A stretch of DNA of 64,000 bases from Mucilaginibacter paludis DSM 18603 (lineage in GTDB: Bacteria; Bacteroidota; Bacteroidia; Sphingobacteriales; Sphingobacteriaceae): the NCBI RefSeq assembly GCF_000166195.2, contig NZ_CM001403.1:5412432-5476431 (forward strand). The letters run 5' to 3'. Made by a program: the position numbers and the translations under genes. The notes under the pieces are model-generated. The model searched no databases. It saw nothing but the letters and a program-made list of their open reading frames with translations, and was not told the DNA's origin. How positions within the stretch are numbered: position 1 is the first letter of the stretch; each line of letters begins with the position of its first letter. Positions 1-9,244 of the stretch are shown one piece after another.

Positions 1-464
1 GTTGTTTCTATTTAGGAGCATCAGAAAGTACCCTCAACAAAATCAGGCAAAAATTGGCTATCGAGTTTCCTAACGTAAAGGTTGGCACCTATTCGCCTCC
101 GTTTAAAAAACACTTCAGTCCAGACGATGATCAAAAAATGGTTGAGGCAGTCAATTTGTTTAAACCTGATGTATTATTTATTGGCATGACAGCCCCTAAA
201 CAAGAAATATGGGCCTATAAGCATAAAGATAATTTACAGGCGAAAACAATTTGCACAATAGGTGCTGTTTTTGATTTTTACGCCGGTACCATCAAACGAG
301 CACCTAATTTTTTAATCAGGTTTGGTTTGGAATGGTTAGGGCGCTTGCTTAAGGAACCAAAGCGCATGTGGAAACGATATTTGTATTATGGGCCTGTATT
401 TATAGCTTTAATGCTTAAGGAGCGTGTCAAGAAAACTTTTTTTAACAGGTATATTTTACACTAA
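1..464 (+). CDS. WecG/TagA/CpsF-family glycosyltransferase (C-terminal part)
   Basis: The gene enters from the left edge. The frame is open from base 3, and the first TTG or ATG inside it is not a real start. About 153 residues are visible. Seen: a YLGASESTL-type segment, then IGMTAPKQEIW and a GAVFDFYAGTIKRAP stretch followed by a basic LEWLGRLLKEPKRMWKRYL tail. These are the conserved blocks of GT26 (WecG/TagA/CpsF) enzymes. In that family the enzyme transfers an N-acetylmannosamine(uronic acid)-type sugar from a UDP donor to an undecaprenyl-linked acceptor at the inner membrane, during exopolysaccharide or cell-wall glycopolymer synthesis. The exact sugar cannot be read from the sequence. 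A polysaccharide cluster probably lies to the left. The convergent beta-helix gene begins 22 bases past its stop. Confidence 0.9.
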   Translation, partial: CFYLGASESTLNKIRQKLAIEFPNVKVGTYSPPFKKHFSPDDDQKMVEAVNLFKPDVLFIGMTAPKQEIWAYKHKDNLQAKTICTIGAVFDFYAGTIKRAPNFLIRFGLEWLGRLLKEPKRMWKRYLYYGPVFIALMLKERVKKTFFNRYILH

Positions 465-486
465 TTAATTTACGCATACAAAAATT

Positions 487-2481
487 TCAATAGTGCTGGT
501 TAGTAGTGGTAAACGAAGATGATGCATATTTAGGTTTAGCCACGGTTGCTATCAAAATTACCGACGAATAGGGTTTAATGTTTACTTGTTTAACGTAAGT
601 ATTACGATGAATATCCTGGTAATTTTGGTTTAGCGCTATAGTTTTAATCTGATCGGTTGCATTATACTCAAAACGTATAGAGTCTGTAGCAAGTTCTACC
701 GAGAACTGATCTTTTCCATTAATCGTTTTCCAATTTGGAAGATTATAAATGGTATTTATGCCGTTCTTCAGGCGGGGCGCTGTTGTATTGCTTATCTCGT
801 TTTTAGGCCGGTTGTAAAAATTACTATCCAATTGGCCAAAAGAGTTCATATCATCCTGGTGTGTAGAAAACTTTGCAGTTGCTTGTTGGCTTGTTCCTGA
901 AAAAAAAGTGTTATTGACGATATTATTGTTTCTGATATAGCTGCTGGTAGTTAAATAATGATCCTGCTCTAATCGCAATTGTACACCGTTATTGAAGGCG
1001 ATGTTATTATAGATGTTAATATCCTTCGCATTGTGTATCTTTATTCCATTGTCGGCGCACAACGATACCGTGTTATCTGATATCGTTACACTTTCGGTAT
1101 TATCATCAATATAAATACCCTCTGCCTGCATTGATTTTGTCTTGCCTGCACCTGCGTTGTTGCCTATTCCATGCAGTATAATGTTCCCGAGTATTTTTTT
1201 ATTGACGGTTTTAGACCAGTCGCCAACATAAATACCGGCGCCATCATCCTTCGTCAAACAGAAATAAGTAATATAATTGTTTTTAGCTACCGAGGTATTG
1301 CCGCCAAAATAAATGCCATTGTATCCGGTGCTGTCAATAATGTTTTTTTCTATCATCGTGTTGTCGCCAAACGCTGTAATTCCTTCATAGGTACCCGAGC
1401 CGCTTTTGCCCAGACCGGGTATAAGGCCCGTATTCTTAATCAGGTTTTTTAGCACTGAAGCATTGGTGCAGCCCACGTCCAAATTGATACCGCCACTTAA
1501 TGAGTGGTTAATAGTACAATTGCTGATGTTTAAAAAAGGCGAATAAGAAGCTAAAACAGCTTCGGCTCCGGTTAAGTCTATATTACAATTGCTTAATGTT
1601 ATTTTTCTACACTGGATAAGGCTGATAGCGCAACTTCCGGCGCCTACAAACGAGATGTTATCGAAAGTGATGTAATGATAATTTTTTATAGTAACTAAAT
1701 TATTGGCAAAACTTGTTTGTACCTGGTATCTGTTTGGATTATAAGCTCCAAAAAATACCATCATTTTATGCCTGGTGGCATCAAAATACCATTCGCCAAA
1801 TTGATCAAGCGTTTTGATGTCTTTTTGTATAAAGTAGCCGTATCCATTAGTTGGCACTGCATTGTTTCCGGGAGCGTAGGTAATGGATCCTTCTGTTTGC
1901 CCTGTAATCGTACTCCTGTCTATAATCCATCTGTTTTTCCTCACTACCAATTCCGCGCCCACCCAATTGGTTGATGCTGTAAGTTGATCGTCCGTAATGG
2001 AGCTATTATTAACGTGAGATTCGTACGAGAGATAGCCCGCGTTTGGGTATCTGCCTATTCTTTGTTGAATTCCGTTCAATATCAGCGTAATCCCTTCCGT
2101 GCTGCAGTCACTCTCATAAACGCCCGTTTTAACCTGTTTCCAGTTTTTTAGGGTGGCAAGCGTGTTAATTTCCGGCTTATCACCCTTTCCGTATGCGCCA
2201 ATGTAAATAGGGGCAAACACTGCACCCGATTTACTGACTATAATTGATCCGAAAAATTTTTCACTTCTTTTAAACAAAACAGAATCGCCGCTGTTGAGGT
2301 ATTTGAAGTAAGAATTTAGTTTGTCGATGCTTTTCCAGGGTGTGAGCGGATTTCTGGCTTGAATGCTCGAATAGCTGTCGTTACCATTAGTTGCCGAAAA
2401 ATAGTAGGTAGCTGGATAAGCGATATGATAAGTGAATAAAATAAAAGCGACCAGTATTAAACGAAGTGGATTTAATTTCAT
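487..2481 (-). CDS. Secreted right-handed beta-helix (pectate-lyase-like) protein
   Basis: 664 residues with an N-terminal signal peptide (hydrophobic residues 9-23). The first domain has the ATNGNDSYSS and PWKSIDKLN features of extracellular beta-helix proteins. From about residue 260 to 530 come many short Asn/Ile-rich rungs of the NCNI, ISNCTI, ILKNLIKNTG and YNGIYFGGN type, which indicate a right-handed parallel beta-helix (Beta_helix/NosD-like). A less repetitive C-terminal region follows. Such proteins bind or cleave acidic polysaccharides, as lyases, epimerases or hydrolases. No catalytic residues can be assigned safely, so the substrate is unknown. Its position beside a glycosyltransferase suggests a role in handling the cell's own exopolysaccharide, which is inference. 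The gene is transcribed convergently with the glycosyltransferase. Confidence 0.82.
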   Translation of the reverse strand: MKLNPLRLILVAFILFTYHIAYPATYYFSATNGNDSYSSIQARNPLTPWKSIDKLNSYFKYLNSGDSVLFKRSEKFFGSIIVSKSGAVFAPIYIGAYGKGDKPEINTLATLKNWKQVKTGVYESDCSTEGITLILNGIQQRIGRYPNAGYLSYESHVNNSSITDDQLTASTNWVGAELVVRKNRWIIDRSTITGQTEGSITYAPGNNAVPTNGYGYFIQKDIKTLDQFGEWYFDATRHKMMVFFGAYNPNRYQVQTSFANNLVTIKNYHYITFDNISFVGAGSCAISLIQCRKITLSNCNIDLTGAEAVLASYSPFLNISNCTINHSLSGGINLDVGCTNASVLKNLIKNTGLIPGLGKSGSGTYEGITAFGDNTMIEKNIIDSTGYNGIYFGGNTSVAKNNYITYFCLTKDDGAGIYVGDWSKTVNKKILGNIILHGIGNNAGAGKTKSMQAEGIYIDDNTESVTISDNTVSLCADNGIKIHNAKDINIYNNIAFNNGVQLRLEQDHYLTTSSYIRNNNIVNNTFFSGTSQQATAKFSTHQDDMNSFGQLDSNFYNRPKNEISNTTAPRLKNGINTIYNLPNWKTINGKDQFSVELATDSIRFEYNATDQIKTIALNQNYQDIHRNTYVKQVNIKPYSSVILIATVAKPKYASSSFTTTNQHY

Positions 2482-2921
2482 AACCTGATTTTATCGAAGT
2501 TAAAGTTGGTACGGGTTTTGTTAATAATTAATTTTATTAATTATTAACTTTGTGTTTTTGCATGATGTGAAAAAAAATCGCAAACAACATTTGTTTTGCT
2601 TTGTTTTACGTTGAGGTGATACGTAAAGTTGCACGAATTTGCTTTTAATTATAAAAATTATACCGGGTGTATAATTTATGTGCTATTAATCCCTGCTGAT
2701 TTTTTTTATTATTAACTATTTTAACCAAATACTTTGCTTAAAATAAGATCATGATTCATTTTGACTGATGAGTTGGCCTGATCAATGTGTGGGTTGCTAC
2801 TTAAAATTGAATTGGTATAGCTTATCCGGAGATGATAAATGATAAGGGCGAACTCAGACTTGTTATTCGGTAAGAAGATAGTTGATTAAACGGGCTTAAT
2901 TGCAAACCCGTTATCCTGAAT
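2482..2921. other. AT-rich intergenic region upstream of the beta-helix gene
   Basis: This 440-base stretch is very AT-rich and carries no credible open frame. It should contain the promoter of the leftward beta-helix gene. The only distinct structure seen is the inverted repeat at 2520-2548, listed separately. Confidence 0.6.
2520..2548. promoter_or_regulatory. Perfect 12-bp AT-rich inverted repeat
   Basis: GTTAATAATTAA at 2520-2531 is exactly repeated in inverse at 2537-2548, with a five-base spacer. It lies about 40 bases upstream of the beta-helix start codon on the minus strand. That position fits an operator or a structured 5' leader. With such AT-rich sequence, chance symmetry is possible. 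Confidence 0.35.
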
Positions 2922-3152
2922 TTAGCCAATTGGAGTGGATACTGTTTTTCCTTTTTTTAATGCCTCCAGCTGGCGTTCAAGTGCTGCAATCATAAACTCG
3001 TTTTGAACATTGGATACATAATTGCCGCAACTTGTTCCGTTTTCTATTTTAAGCGTAATCAGAGCAAAGCCGCATCCCGGAAGCTGGGATTTGATATACT
3101 CGGCCAGTTCCTGCATTTTCTGATCATTATTAATATTGTTTACAATATCCAT
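2922..3152 (-). CDS. Small conserved-type hypothetical protein
   Basis: 76 residues, no signal peptide or membrane segment. The layout is an N-terminal helix (QKMQELAEYIKSQL), a strand-like GFALITLKIENG segment, a GNYVSNVQNEFMIAALERQLEAL helix and a basic tail. The pattern 'GFALI.. followed by NYVSN....MI.AL' resembles small Bacteroidota proteins of unknown function that I recall having an NYISNA..E.MI.AL motif. I do not recognise a named family. Codon use looks like real coding sequence. It stands alone between two intergenic stretches and points away from the BLUF gene. Confidence 0.6.
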   Translation of the reverse strand: MDIVNNINNDQKMQELAEYIKSQLPGCGFALITLKIENGTSCGNYVSNVQNEFMIAALERQLEALKKGKTVSTPIG

Positions 3153-3569
3153 ATGCTATGAATGAAGAGCTTTAAAGCTATAACTCTTTTTATCTTTAAT
3201 TTTCTCATTACTTTTTACGGAGTGATGATAAGAAATGTTGCGTTAAAAATCGATAATATGCAAATCCAATCATAAAACTTATCAACTATCTTTATTTGTG
3301 GCTTTTTAATAGTGGGTTTATCTGCTAAATTGTAGCATATTTTTCTTTATTGCTCGTCAAAATTACGCACTGTATTTTTGATTCTGTTTACATTATGGCG
3401 GTGGTTTGTTTTTAAATATTGATAATGTTTTTTGCTTTATCGACGATGTAGGGCACAGGCTGAGTTGATGGGCATAAAACAATATGGTTATTTATCGCGT
3501 TTTGTAGATAGTGTCAATTTCCGAATAGTGGTAGTCCGGTTTGCACCAGTTTTCATTCTAAACTAACAG
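3153..3569. other. Intergenic region upstream of the BLUF gene
   Basis: 417 bases between two divergently oriented genes. It presumably holds the promoters of the 76-residue protein and of the BLUF gene. No ORF, repeat or strong hairpin was seen. Confidence 0.5.
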
Positions 3570-4025
3570 ATGCTTTATTATCTAATTTATATCAGCAAAG
3601 CTCATGAAGTTGATCAGGATGATCTGAGGAACGTGCTCGAGGAATCTCTTGAGTGGAACAAAGAACATGGAATTACCGGGATGCTTCTATATGTGCCCGG
3701 CTATTTCTCTAACCCTGCCGCAGCGAGATTTATACAAGTGCTGGAAGGAACGGAATTTGAAGTGAAATTGATTTTTGAAAAAATAAAAAACGACAGCAGG
3801 CACCACTCCCTGCTTGTGGTTAACCAGGGAAAAATAAAAAAAAGAAATTTTTCAAAGTGGGCAATGGGTTTTGAAACTTTGGCAATGAAAGACTACAATA
3901 ATATACCAGCCCATTTTGAACTGAAAGAGAGTTTTATTAAGAACAATGAAGGACAAAAAATTAATGTTCCTTTAACCTATCTCAAAACTTTTTACTCCAT
4001 GAGCCTCCGTCAAAAAGTTAAATGA
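3570..4025 (+). CDS. Stand-alone BLUF-domain blue-light photoreceptor
   Basis: 151 residues, soluble, no other domain beyond a short C-terminal helical tail. The BLUF (sensor of blue light using FAD) signatures are visible: the LIYIS strand with the flavin-bonding Tyr7, N-x3-GITGMLLY with Asn30, and FIQVLEG with the photoactive Gln56, followed by the I-x2-D-x-RHH segment and the SKWAMGFE strand carrying the Trp/Met pair. In this family blue light rearranges hydrogen bonds around FAD through the Tyr/Gln pair, and the signal passes to a partner protein. There is an insertion of about eight residues between GITGMLLY and the Gln strand compared with compact BLUF domains. No effector domain or obvious partner is fused. 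The 1383-residue sensor kinase starts 195 bases downstream in the same orientation. Confidence 0.9.
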   Translation: MLYYLIYISKAHEVDQDDLRNVLEESLEWNKEHGITGMLLYVPGYFSNPAAARFIQVLEGTEFEVKLIFEKIKNDSRHHSLLVVNQGKIKKRNFSKWAMGFETLAMKDYNNIPAHFELKESFIKNNEGQKINVPLTYLKTFYSMSLRQKVK

Positions 4026-4220
4026 TAGGATATAACTCCAGGCGAAATTTGTTGACCTTGATAACTTTCGTCATCAAGTATCCCTTTATCCCCATCACCC
4101 GCTGATTATCTTACAGGCACAAGTTTATTTTGATTTATCCGCTTAAAAATTGATATTTACAAATAACTGCTATACAACCAAGGCTGCGTAAATCCTGTTA
4201 TTAAATTTTAAAGTACTTAA

Positions 4221-7200
4221 ATGGCCCCCAATGTATGTGGCATAAAAATAATTTTATGTAACCTGTGTCTGCTATTGATCAGCATGGCCGGGTTTGCACA
4301 AAGCGGGCAATATCAGTTTTCGCAATTAAATATTACCGATGGCTTGTCACATAACCAGGTAACCTGTATCTATAAGGATAGTAAGGGCTTTATGTGGTTT
4401 GGCACCCTCTCGGGTTTAAACCGGTACGACGGGTATAAATTTAAAGTATTTAAACATACCGATCGTGATCCCGGCTCGCTCGACGATGATTTTATCAGCA
4501 GCATCTCCGAAGGGCCTATGGGGCTGCTATGGGTCCAAACGCGTAATGGCTTAAATATTTACAATGCGGTAACGGGGCGTTTTGAACACGATGCTAAAAA
4601 TAAACTGGCCCGTTTTGCCATACCCGATAGCCTGATCAGCCAAATCAGAAAAGATCGTAGGGGCAATTTCTGGTTTTTGCATACCACTTTGGGTATCTAT
4701 AAGTATGACCCGCTACATAAGCTAACCCGCCATTATATTCATCAGCAAGCAGATACCACTTCAATTTACTCCAACAAGGTAACTGATCTGGCCGAGGAAA
4801 GCAATGGCGATATCTGGCTGGCGCACTCGGCAGGGGTTATCGAAAAGCTGGACCATCGTACCGGTAAAATTGTTAAGCGGATATATACCATTAAACAATT
4901 GTATGGCCGCAATCAGCCCGGCTTAAAACTATTTATCGATAACCAGAACTATTTATGGGCATTTGATACCGGTACCGCCTTAGGCGTGTTTTATATTAAC
5001 CCGGCAAAAAATAGCTACAGGCATATTGATAACAATACACCAGGGGGAAAACTTAATGCTGATATTATATCCAACATCATCCAGGATAACAAGGGGATGA
5101 TCTGGATAGCTACCGATCATGGCGGGATTGATATTTTAAACAAAAGCGATTTTAGTATCCGTTACCTGGTTAACCACGAAGACGATAGCAAAAGCCTGGC
5201 TCAAAACTGCACCATATCCATTTATAAAGATGAGAGCGGCATAATCTGGGTTGGTACATATAAGCAGGGCATTAGCTACTATCACGAAAACATCATTAAG
5301 TTTCCGCTATTTAAGCATCATTTAACAGACCCTCACAGTTTAAGCTATAACGATATTAACCGGTTTGCCGAAGATGATCAGAGTAATTTATGGATGGGGA
5401 CCAATGGTGGCGGGCTGATTTATTTTAACCGGCACACCGGTTTGTTTACCAATTACTTACATAACGCGGCCAACCCCAACAGCTTAACCAGCAATGTAAT
5501 TGTAAGCTTATGGATAGATCATCAAAAAAAGCTTTGGATTGGCACTTACTATGGCGGGCTTGATTGTTATGATGGTAAAACCTTTACCCACTACCGGCAT
5601 AACCCATTGGTGCCGGGCAGCATATCTGACGACAGAATCTGGGAGATTATGGAAGACTCGCGGCATAATTTATGGATAGGCACCCTGGACGGCGGCTTGA
5701 ATCTGTTAGACAGTAACCGAAAATCGTTTGTGCATTACAACGCCACCCAGCCCCATTCCATATCATCCAATTACATATCAGGCTTGGTTGAGGATGAGCA
5801 TCATAATATCTGGATAGCTACTTCAGCGGGTGCATCGGTCTGGCTCGATAAATCGCACCGGTTTATTTATTATCAGCATAAAAATTCGGATAAAAACAGT
5901 TTGATCAATAATAGCCTAACCAACCTCACTGAAGATTCGCGCCACTTGTTTTGGCTGGCCACACGCGAGGGCTTAAGCGTTCTTGATCCGGCTAAAGGTA
6001 AGTTCAGCAATTTCAGAAAAGATGATGGCCTGCCCGATAATACCATCCTGGATATTCTGGAAGATGATAACCATACGATGTGGATAAGCACGCCCAGCGG
6101 CTTATCAAACGTAATAGTAACAAACGGGGCACATGGCCTGAGCCTCCGGTTTATTAATTATGACGAAACCGACGGCCTGCAGGGGCGCGCGTTTAACGAG
6201 AACGCGTCGCTCAAAACCCGCTCCGGCGAGTTGGTTTTTGGCGGCCCCAACGGCTTCAATATCTTTAAGCCATCGGCTATCCGGTTAAATAAAACGGTAC
6301 CTAACCTTATTTTTACCGATTTACAGATCTTTAATAAAAGCCTGAACCCAGGCCAAGATCTGGACGGGCATGTTATTCTTTCCAAATCCATTACCGCAAC
6401 CTCCGCCATCACACTGCGGCATAACGAGAGCGCGTTTTCTATCGAATTTGCGGCGCTTAATTTTTTTAATCCCGGCAAGGTTAAACTGGAATATAAACTG
6501 GAGGGCTTTGATAAGCGGTGGACAATGAGCGATATCAAGGTGCGCAAAGCCACCTATACCAACCTCGACCCAGGCAACTATGTTTTTAAGGTAAAAGCAG
6601 CCGGCGAAGATGGCGTATGGACTGCCGAGCCGCTAACCCTGCAGATCAGCATTTTGCCCCCCTTCTGGAAAACCGGCTGGGCCTATTTTGTTTACGCTGT
6701 GCTGGTTGTGGGCGGTTTATTCTACATCAGGCATAGGGCTATCCAAAAAATCGAGTTGAAATATGCGCTTGAGCGCGAACGTGAGGAAGCACAGCGCATG
6801 CACGAGCTGGATATGATGAAGATTAAGTTTTTCACCAACATAAGCCATGAGTTTCGCACGCCCTTGTCGTTGATTATGGCGCCGGTAGATAAAATTTTAA
6901 AACATACTGATAAACCCGAGCAAAGGCGGCAGCTGCAAATGGTGAACCGCAACGCCAGGCGCCTGTTAAACATGGTAAACCAACTGCTGGATTTCAGGAA
7001 GATGGAGGTGCAGGAGTTGAAGCTGCATCCCCGTAAGGGAGATATTATTGGGTTTATCCAGGAAATGGCCGGTTCGTTTTCGGACGTGGCCGATAAAAAA
7101 AATATCGGTTTTGTGTTTGATACCGAGGTAGAATACCTGGAGGTTAATTTTGATCATGATAAAATAGAGCGTATTTTATTTAACCTGCTCTCCAACGCTT

Positions 7201-8372
7201 TTAAATTTACGCCCGAGGGGGGGCATGTCAGTGTTTTATTATCCACGGTGGAGCGGGCCGGGGCAGAGCAGTGGCTGGAAATTAAGGTGATCGATTCGGG
7301 CATAGGGATAGCGTTGGATAAGCAGGAAAAAGTTTTTGAGCGCTTTTTTCAGAACGAGGTACCCGGCTCTATGGTGAACCAGGGTAGCGGCATCGGCCTG
7401 TCTATCACCAAAGAGTTTGTTAAACTGCATCACGGCGAAATCACGGTAGAAAGCGAGCCCGGCCAAGGCAGTTACTTCACCGTTTTGTTGCCGCTTAACC
7501 TGCCGGCCGATGCCGCAGCGCTCCAAGTTCCAGCAATACCGGCTGTTGCTCAGTTGCCTGCAACGGAAAACGCCAGTCAACCGCTTACCGAGTTTGGCCG
7601 GGCGGCTAAAAAATTAACGGTATTGCTGGTTGAGGATAACGACGATTTCCGATTTTACCTGAAAGATAACCTGGGCGAAAGCTTCCATATTATTGAAGCC
7701 TGCAATGGCAAGGAGGGGTGGCAAAAAACGCTGGCGCTGCACCCTAATTTAGTAGTGAGCGATATCAGTATGCCCGAAATAAACGGGATTGACCTCTGCC
7801 GGAAAATACGGAACGATAAGCGCACATCGCATATCCCCGTTGTACTGCTTACTGCGCTCACCGGCGAGCAGCAGCAATTGCAGGGCCTTGAAACCGGAGC
7901 CAACGATTACCTTACCAAGCCATTTAATTTTGAGATACTACTATCAAAACTGAAAAATATTTTGGCCATACAGCAGGATATGCGCAAAACCTATCAGAAG
8001 CAGGTTGATATTAAACCTACGGATGTAATAGTAGAATCGTTCGACGAGGTTTTTATTAAAAGCGTACTGCAACTGATAGAGAAAAATATGGCCAATGCCG
8101 ATTTTTCGGTAGAGCAGCTAAGCAGCGAACTGTTTGTTAGCCGGGTAACGCTTTATAAACGGGCCCTGGCCCTGACGGGGAAATCGCCGGTAGAGCTGAT
8201 CCGCTCTGTACGGTTAAAACGGGCAGCGCAATTATTGGAAAGCGGGCAGCTCACCATCTCGCAAATAGCCTACAAGGTTGGTTTTAAAAGCCAGAAATAT
8301 TTTGTGAGATCGTTCAAGGCGGAGTACAATTGCCTGCCCTCGGCGTATGTTGCTAAAATGCACGAGGTTTAG
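4221..8372 (+). CDS. Hybrid two-component system sensor/regulator (HTCS)
   Basis: 1383 residues with all parts of a Bacteroidota HTCS in one chain. Order: signal peptide (1-26); about fourteen beta-propeller repeats (about 30-700) with the recurring 'D..G.LWIGT.GGL...D' motif; a Y_Y_Y domain (about 735-800); one membrane helix (about 812-832); HisKA with FFTNISHEFRTPLS and phospho-acceptor His876; a HATPase_c domain with N, G1 (DSGIGI) and G2 (GSGIGLSI) boxes; a receiver with VLLVEDNDD and acceptor Asp1181 (SDISMPEING); and a C-terminal AraC-type HTH (about 1280-1380). The periplasmic propeller and Y_Y_Y region of such proteins binds an oligosaccharide, and the HTH activates nearby polysaccharide-utilisation genes. 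The next downstream gene is the GH31 glycosidase, its probable target. No SusC/SusD pair is adjacent, which is unusual for an HTCS. Confidence 0.95.
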   Translation: MAPNVCGIKIILCNLCLLLISMAGFAQSGQYQFSQLNITDGLSHNQVTCIYKDSKGFMWFGTLSGLNRYDGYKFKVFKHTDRDPGSLDDDFISSISEGPMGLLWVQTRNGLNIYNAVTGRFEHDAKNKLARFAIPDSLISQIRKDRRGNFWFLHTTLGIYKYDPLHKLTRHYIHQQADTTSIYSNKVTDLAEESNGDIWLAHSAGVIEKLDHRTGKIVKRIYTIKQLYGRNQPGLKLFIDNQNYLWAFDTGTALGVFYINPAKNSYRHIDNNTPGGKLNADIISNIIQDNKGMIWIATDHGGIDILNKSDFSIRYLVNHEDDSKSLAQNCTISIYKDESGIIWVGTYKQGISYYHENIIKFPLFKHHLTDPHSLSYNDINRFAEDDQSNLWMGTNGGGLIYFNRHTGLFTNYLHNAANPNSLTSNVIVSLWIDHQKKLWIGTYYGGLDCYDGKTFTHYRHNPLVPGSISDDRIWEIMEDSRHNLWIGTLDGGLNLLDSNRKSFVHYNATQPHSISSNYISGLVEDEHHNIWIATSAGASVWLDKSHRFIYYQHKNSDKNSLINNSLTNLTEDSRHLFWLATREGLSVLDPAKGKFSNFRKDDGLPDNTILDILEDDNHTMWISTPSGLSNVIVTNGAHGLSLRFINYDETDGLQGRAFNENASLKTRSGELVFGGPNGFNIFKPSAIRLNKTVPNLIFTDLQIFNKSLNPGQDLDGHVILSKSITATSAITLRHNESAFSIEFAALNFFNPGKVKLEYKLEGFDKRWTMSDIKVRKATYTNLDPGNYVFKVKAAGEDGVWTAEPLTLQISILPPFWKTGWAYFVYAVLVVGGLFYIRHRAIQKIELKYALEREREEAQRMHELDMMKIKFFTNISHEFRTPLSLIMAPVDKILKHTDKPEQRRQLQMVNRNARRLLNMVNQLLDFRKMEVQELKLHPRKGDIIGFIQEMAGSFSDVADKKNIGFVFDTEVEYLEVNFDHDKIERILFNLLSNAFKFTPEGGHVSVLLSTVERAGAEQWLEIKVIDSGIGIALDKQEKVFERFFQNEVPGSMVNQGSGIGLSITKEFVKLHHGEITVESEPGQGSYFTVLLPLNLPADAAALQVPAIPAVAQLPATENASQPLTEFGRAAKKLTVLLVEDNDDFRFYLKDNLGESFHIIEACNGKEGWQKTLALHPNLVVSDISMPEINGIDLCRKIRNDKRTSHIPVVLLTALTGEQQQLQGLETGANDYLTKPFNFEILLSKLKNILAIQQDMRKTYQKQVDIKPTDVIVESFDEVFIKSVLQLIEKNMANADFSVEQLSSELFVSRVTLYKRALALTGKSPVELIRSVRLKRAAQLLESGQLTISQIAYKVGFKSQKYFVRSFKAEYNCLPSAYVAKMHEV

Positions 8373-8423
8373 TTTATTTATTGATTGATTGAATGAACTA
8401 ATTTATTGAGTGATTGAATTAAT

Positions 8424-8564
8424 GAACTAAAAAAAATGTCATTTCGATGAGGTACGAAGAGAAATCTTCTGCTTCAAATAGGGCCGATTGTGCAAGGTCT
8501 ATAGCATACTAAACCAGTTTTGACAACTTTTAAAAAGTTGTCAAACTCTCGTCGCTTGAGATTG
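8424..8564. repeat. REP-like palindromic repeat, unit A (complete)
   Basis: A unit of about 141 bases: an A-tract, the core ATGTCATTTCGATGAGGTAC, an AGAAATCTTCTGCTTCAAA segment and an internal hairpin (TTGACAACTT / AAGTTGTCAA). It is nearly identical to unit D at 9101-9243, about 680 bases downstream in the same orientation. It has no coding content. Confidence 0.85.
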
Positions 8565-8566
8565 GA

Positions 8567-8627
8567 CAAACTAAAAAAAATGTCATTTCGATGAGGTACG
8601 AAGAGGAATCTGCTTCAAACAAGCCCC
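8567..8627. repeat. REP-like repeat, unit B (5' part only)
   Basis: This copy has the first 55-60 bases of the unit (A-tract, ATGTCATTTCGATGAGGTAC, then a three-base-shorter GAGGAATCTGCTTCAAAC). It stops just before the left terminal repeat of the MITE-like element at 8633. Confidence 0.75.
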
Positions 8628-8632
8628 ACGTT

Positions 8633-8993
8633 ATTCGAAGTTTCTAACTTCGAATATTTATGCCTGTAGTCTCCGACTACAGTATACTTTAATGCCAGTA
8701 AAATCCGAGCCACCTGCATTGCTCTGCGCTGGGTGTTTTGGCTAACCTTTTACATGCCGCGATAGCCAACCTCATTAACAAGCGCATCGCCCTAATGGGC
8801 AGCGATATGGACGAAACCAATGGCTTATAAAAACACCTACGCCGTAATGCCCGCTCAGAGTGATCTGGCGGAAGTACTGGCTAAGTGTTTGAGCCGAGGA
8901 TTATGAGGATGACCGATGCGAGGGAGAAGCCGGAGGATTAGCCTGTAGTCGGAGACTACAGGCATAATTATTCGAAGTTGGGAAACTTCGAAT
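8633..8993. mobile_element. 361-bp MITE-like element with nested-palindrome terminal repeats
   Basis: The left end (8633-8682) and right end (8943-8993) are inverted copies of each other over about 50 bases with only a few differences. Each end holds two nested palindromes: ATTCGAAG..CTTCGAAT and CTGTAGTCTCCGACTACAG. The interior (8684-8940) has higher GC and some coding-like codon use, including a short frame around 8738-8830 reading LANLLHAAIANLINK. That frame is broken by stops and matches no family I know. No transposase is present. Structured ends of this kind recall substrates of REP-associated tyrosine transposases or other non-autonomous elements, which is inference. Confidence 0.7.
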
Positions 8994-8999
8994 AGCGGG

Positions 9000-9100
9000 G
9001 AAATCTTCTGCTTCAGACAGGCCCATTGTGCAAGTTATACAGCATACTAAGCACGCGCAGAAGGTTCCTCCGTTGTCGAATGACATAGTTTGGGATTGGC
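9000..9100. repeat. REP-like repeat, unit C (3' part)
   Basis: Starts inside the unit at GAAATCTTCTGCTTCAGACA and runs to TTGTCGAATGACAT (9073-9086). That end is the inverse counterpart of the ATGTCATTTCG head of the other units, so a full unit can fold back on itself. It begins right after the MITE-like element. Confidence 0.65.
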
Positions 9101-9243
9101 GAATTAAAAAAAAATGTCATTTCGATGAGGTACGAAGAGAAATCTTCTGCTTCAAATAGGGCCGATTGTGCAAGGTCTACAGCATACTAAACCAGTTTTG
9201 ACAACTTTTAAAAAGTTGTCAAAACTCTCGTCGCTTGAGATTG
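9101..9243. repeat. REP-like palindromic repeat, unit D (complete)
   Basis: Nearly identical to unit A, including the internal TTGACAACTT / AAGTTGTCAA hairpin and the CTCGTCGCTTGAGATTG tail. Differences are one or two bases, so the duplication is recent or is maintained by gene conversion. Confidence 0.85.
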
Positions 9244-9244
9244 A

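Noticed and set aside
8901..9086. 61-codon frame on the minus strand
   Set aside because: It lies across the MITE-like right end and repeat unit C, with no protein-like character.
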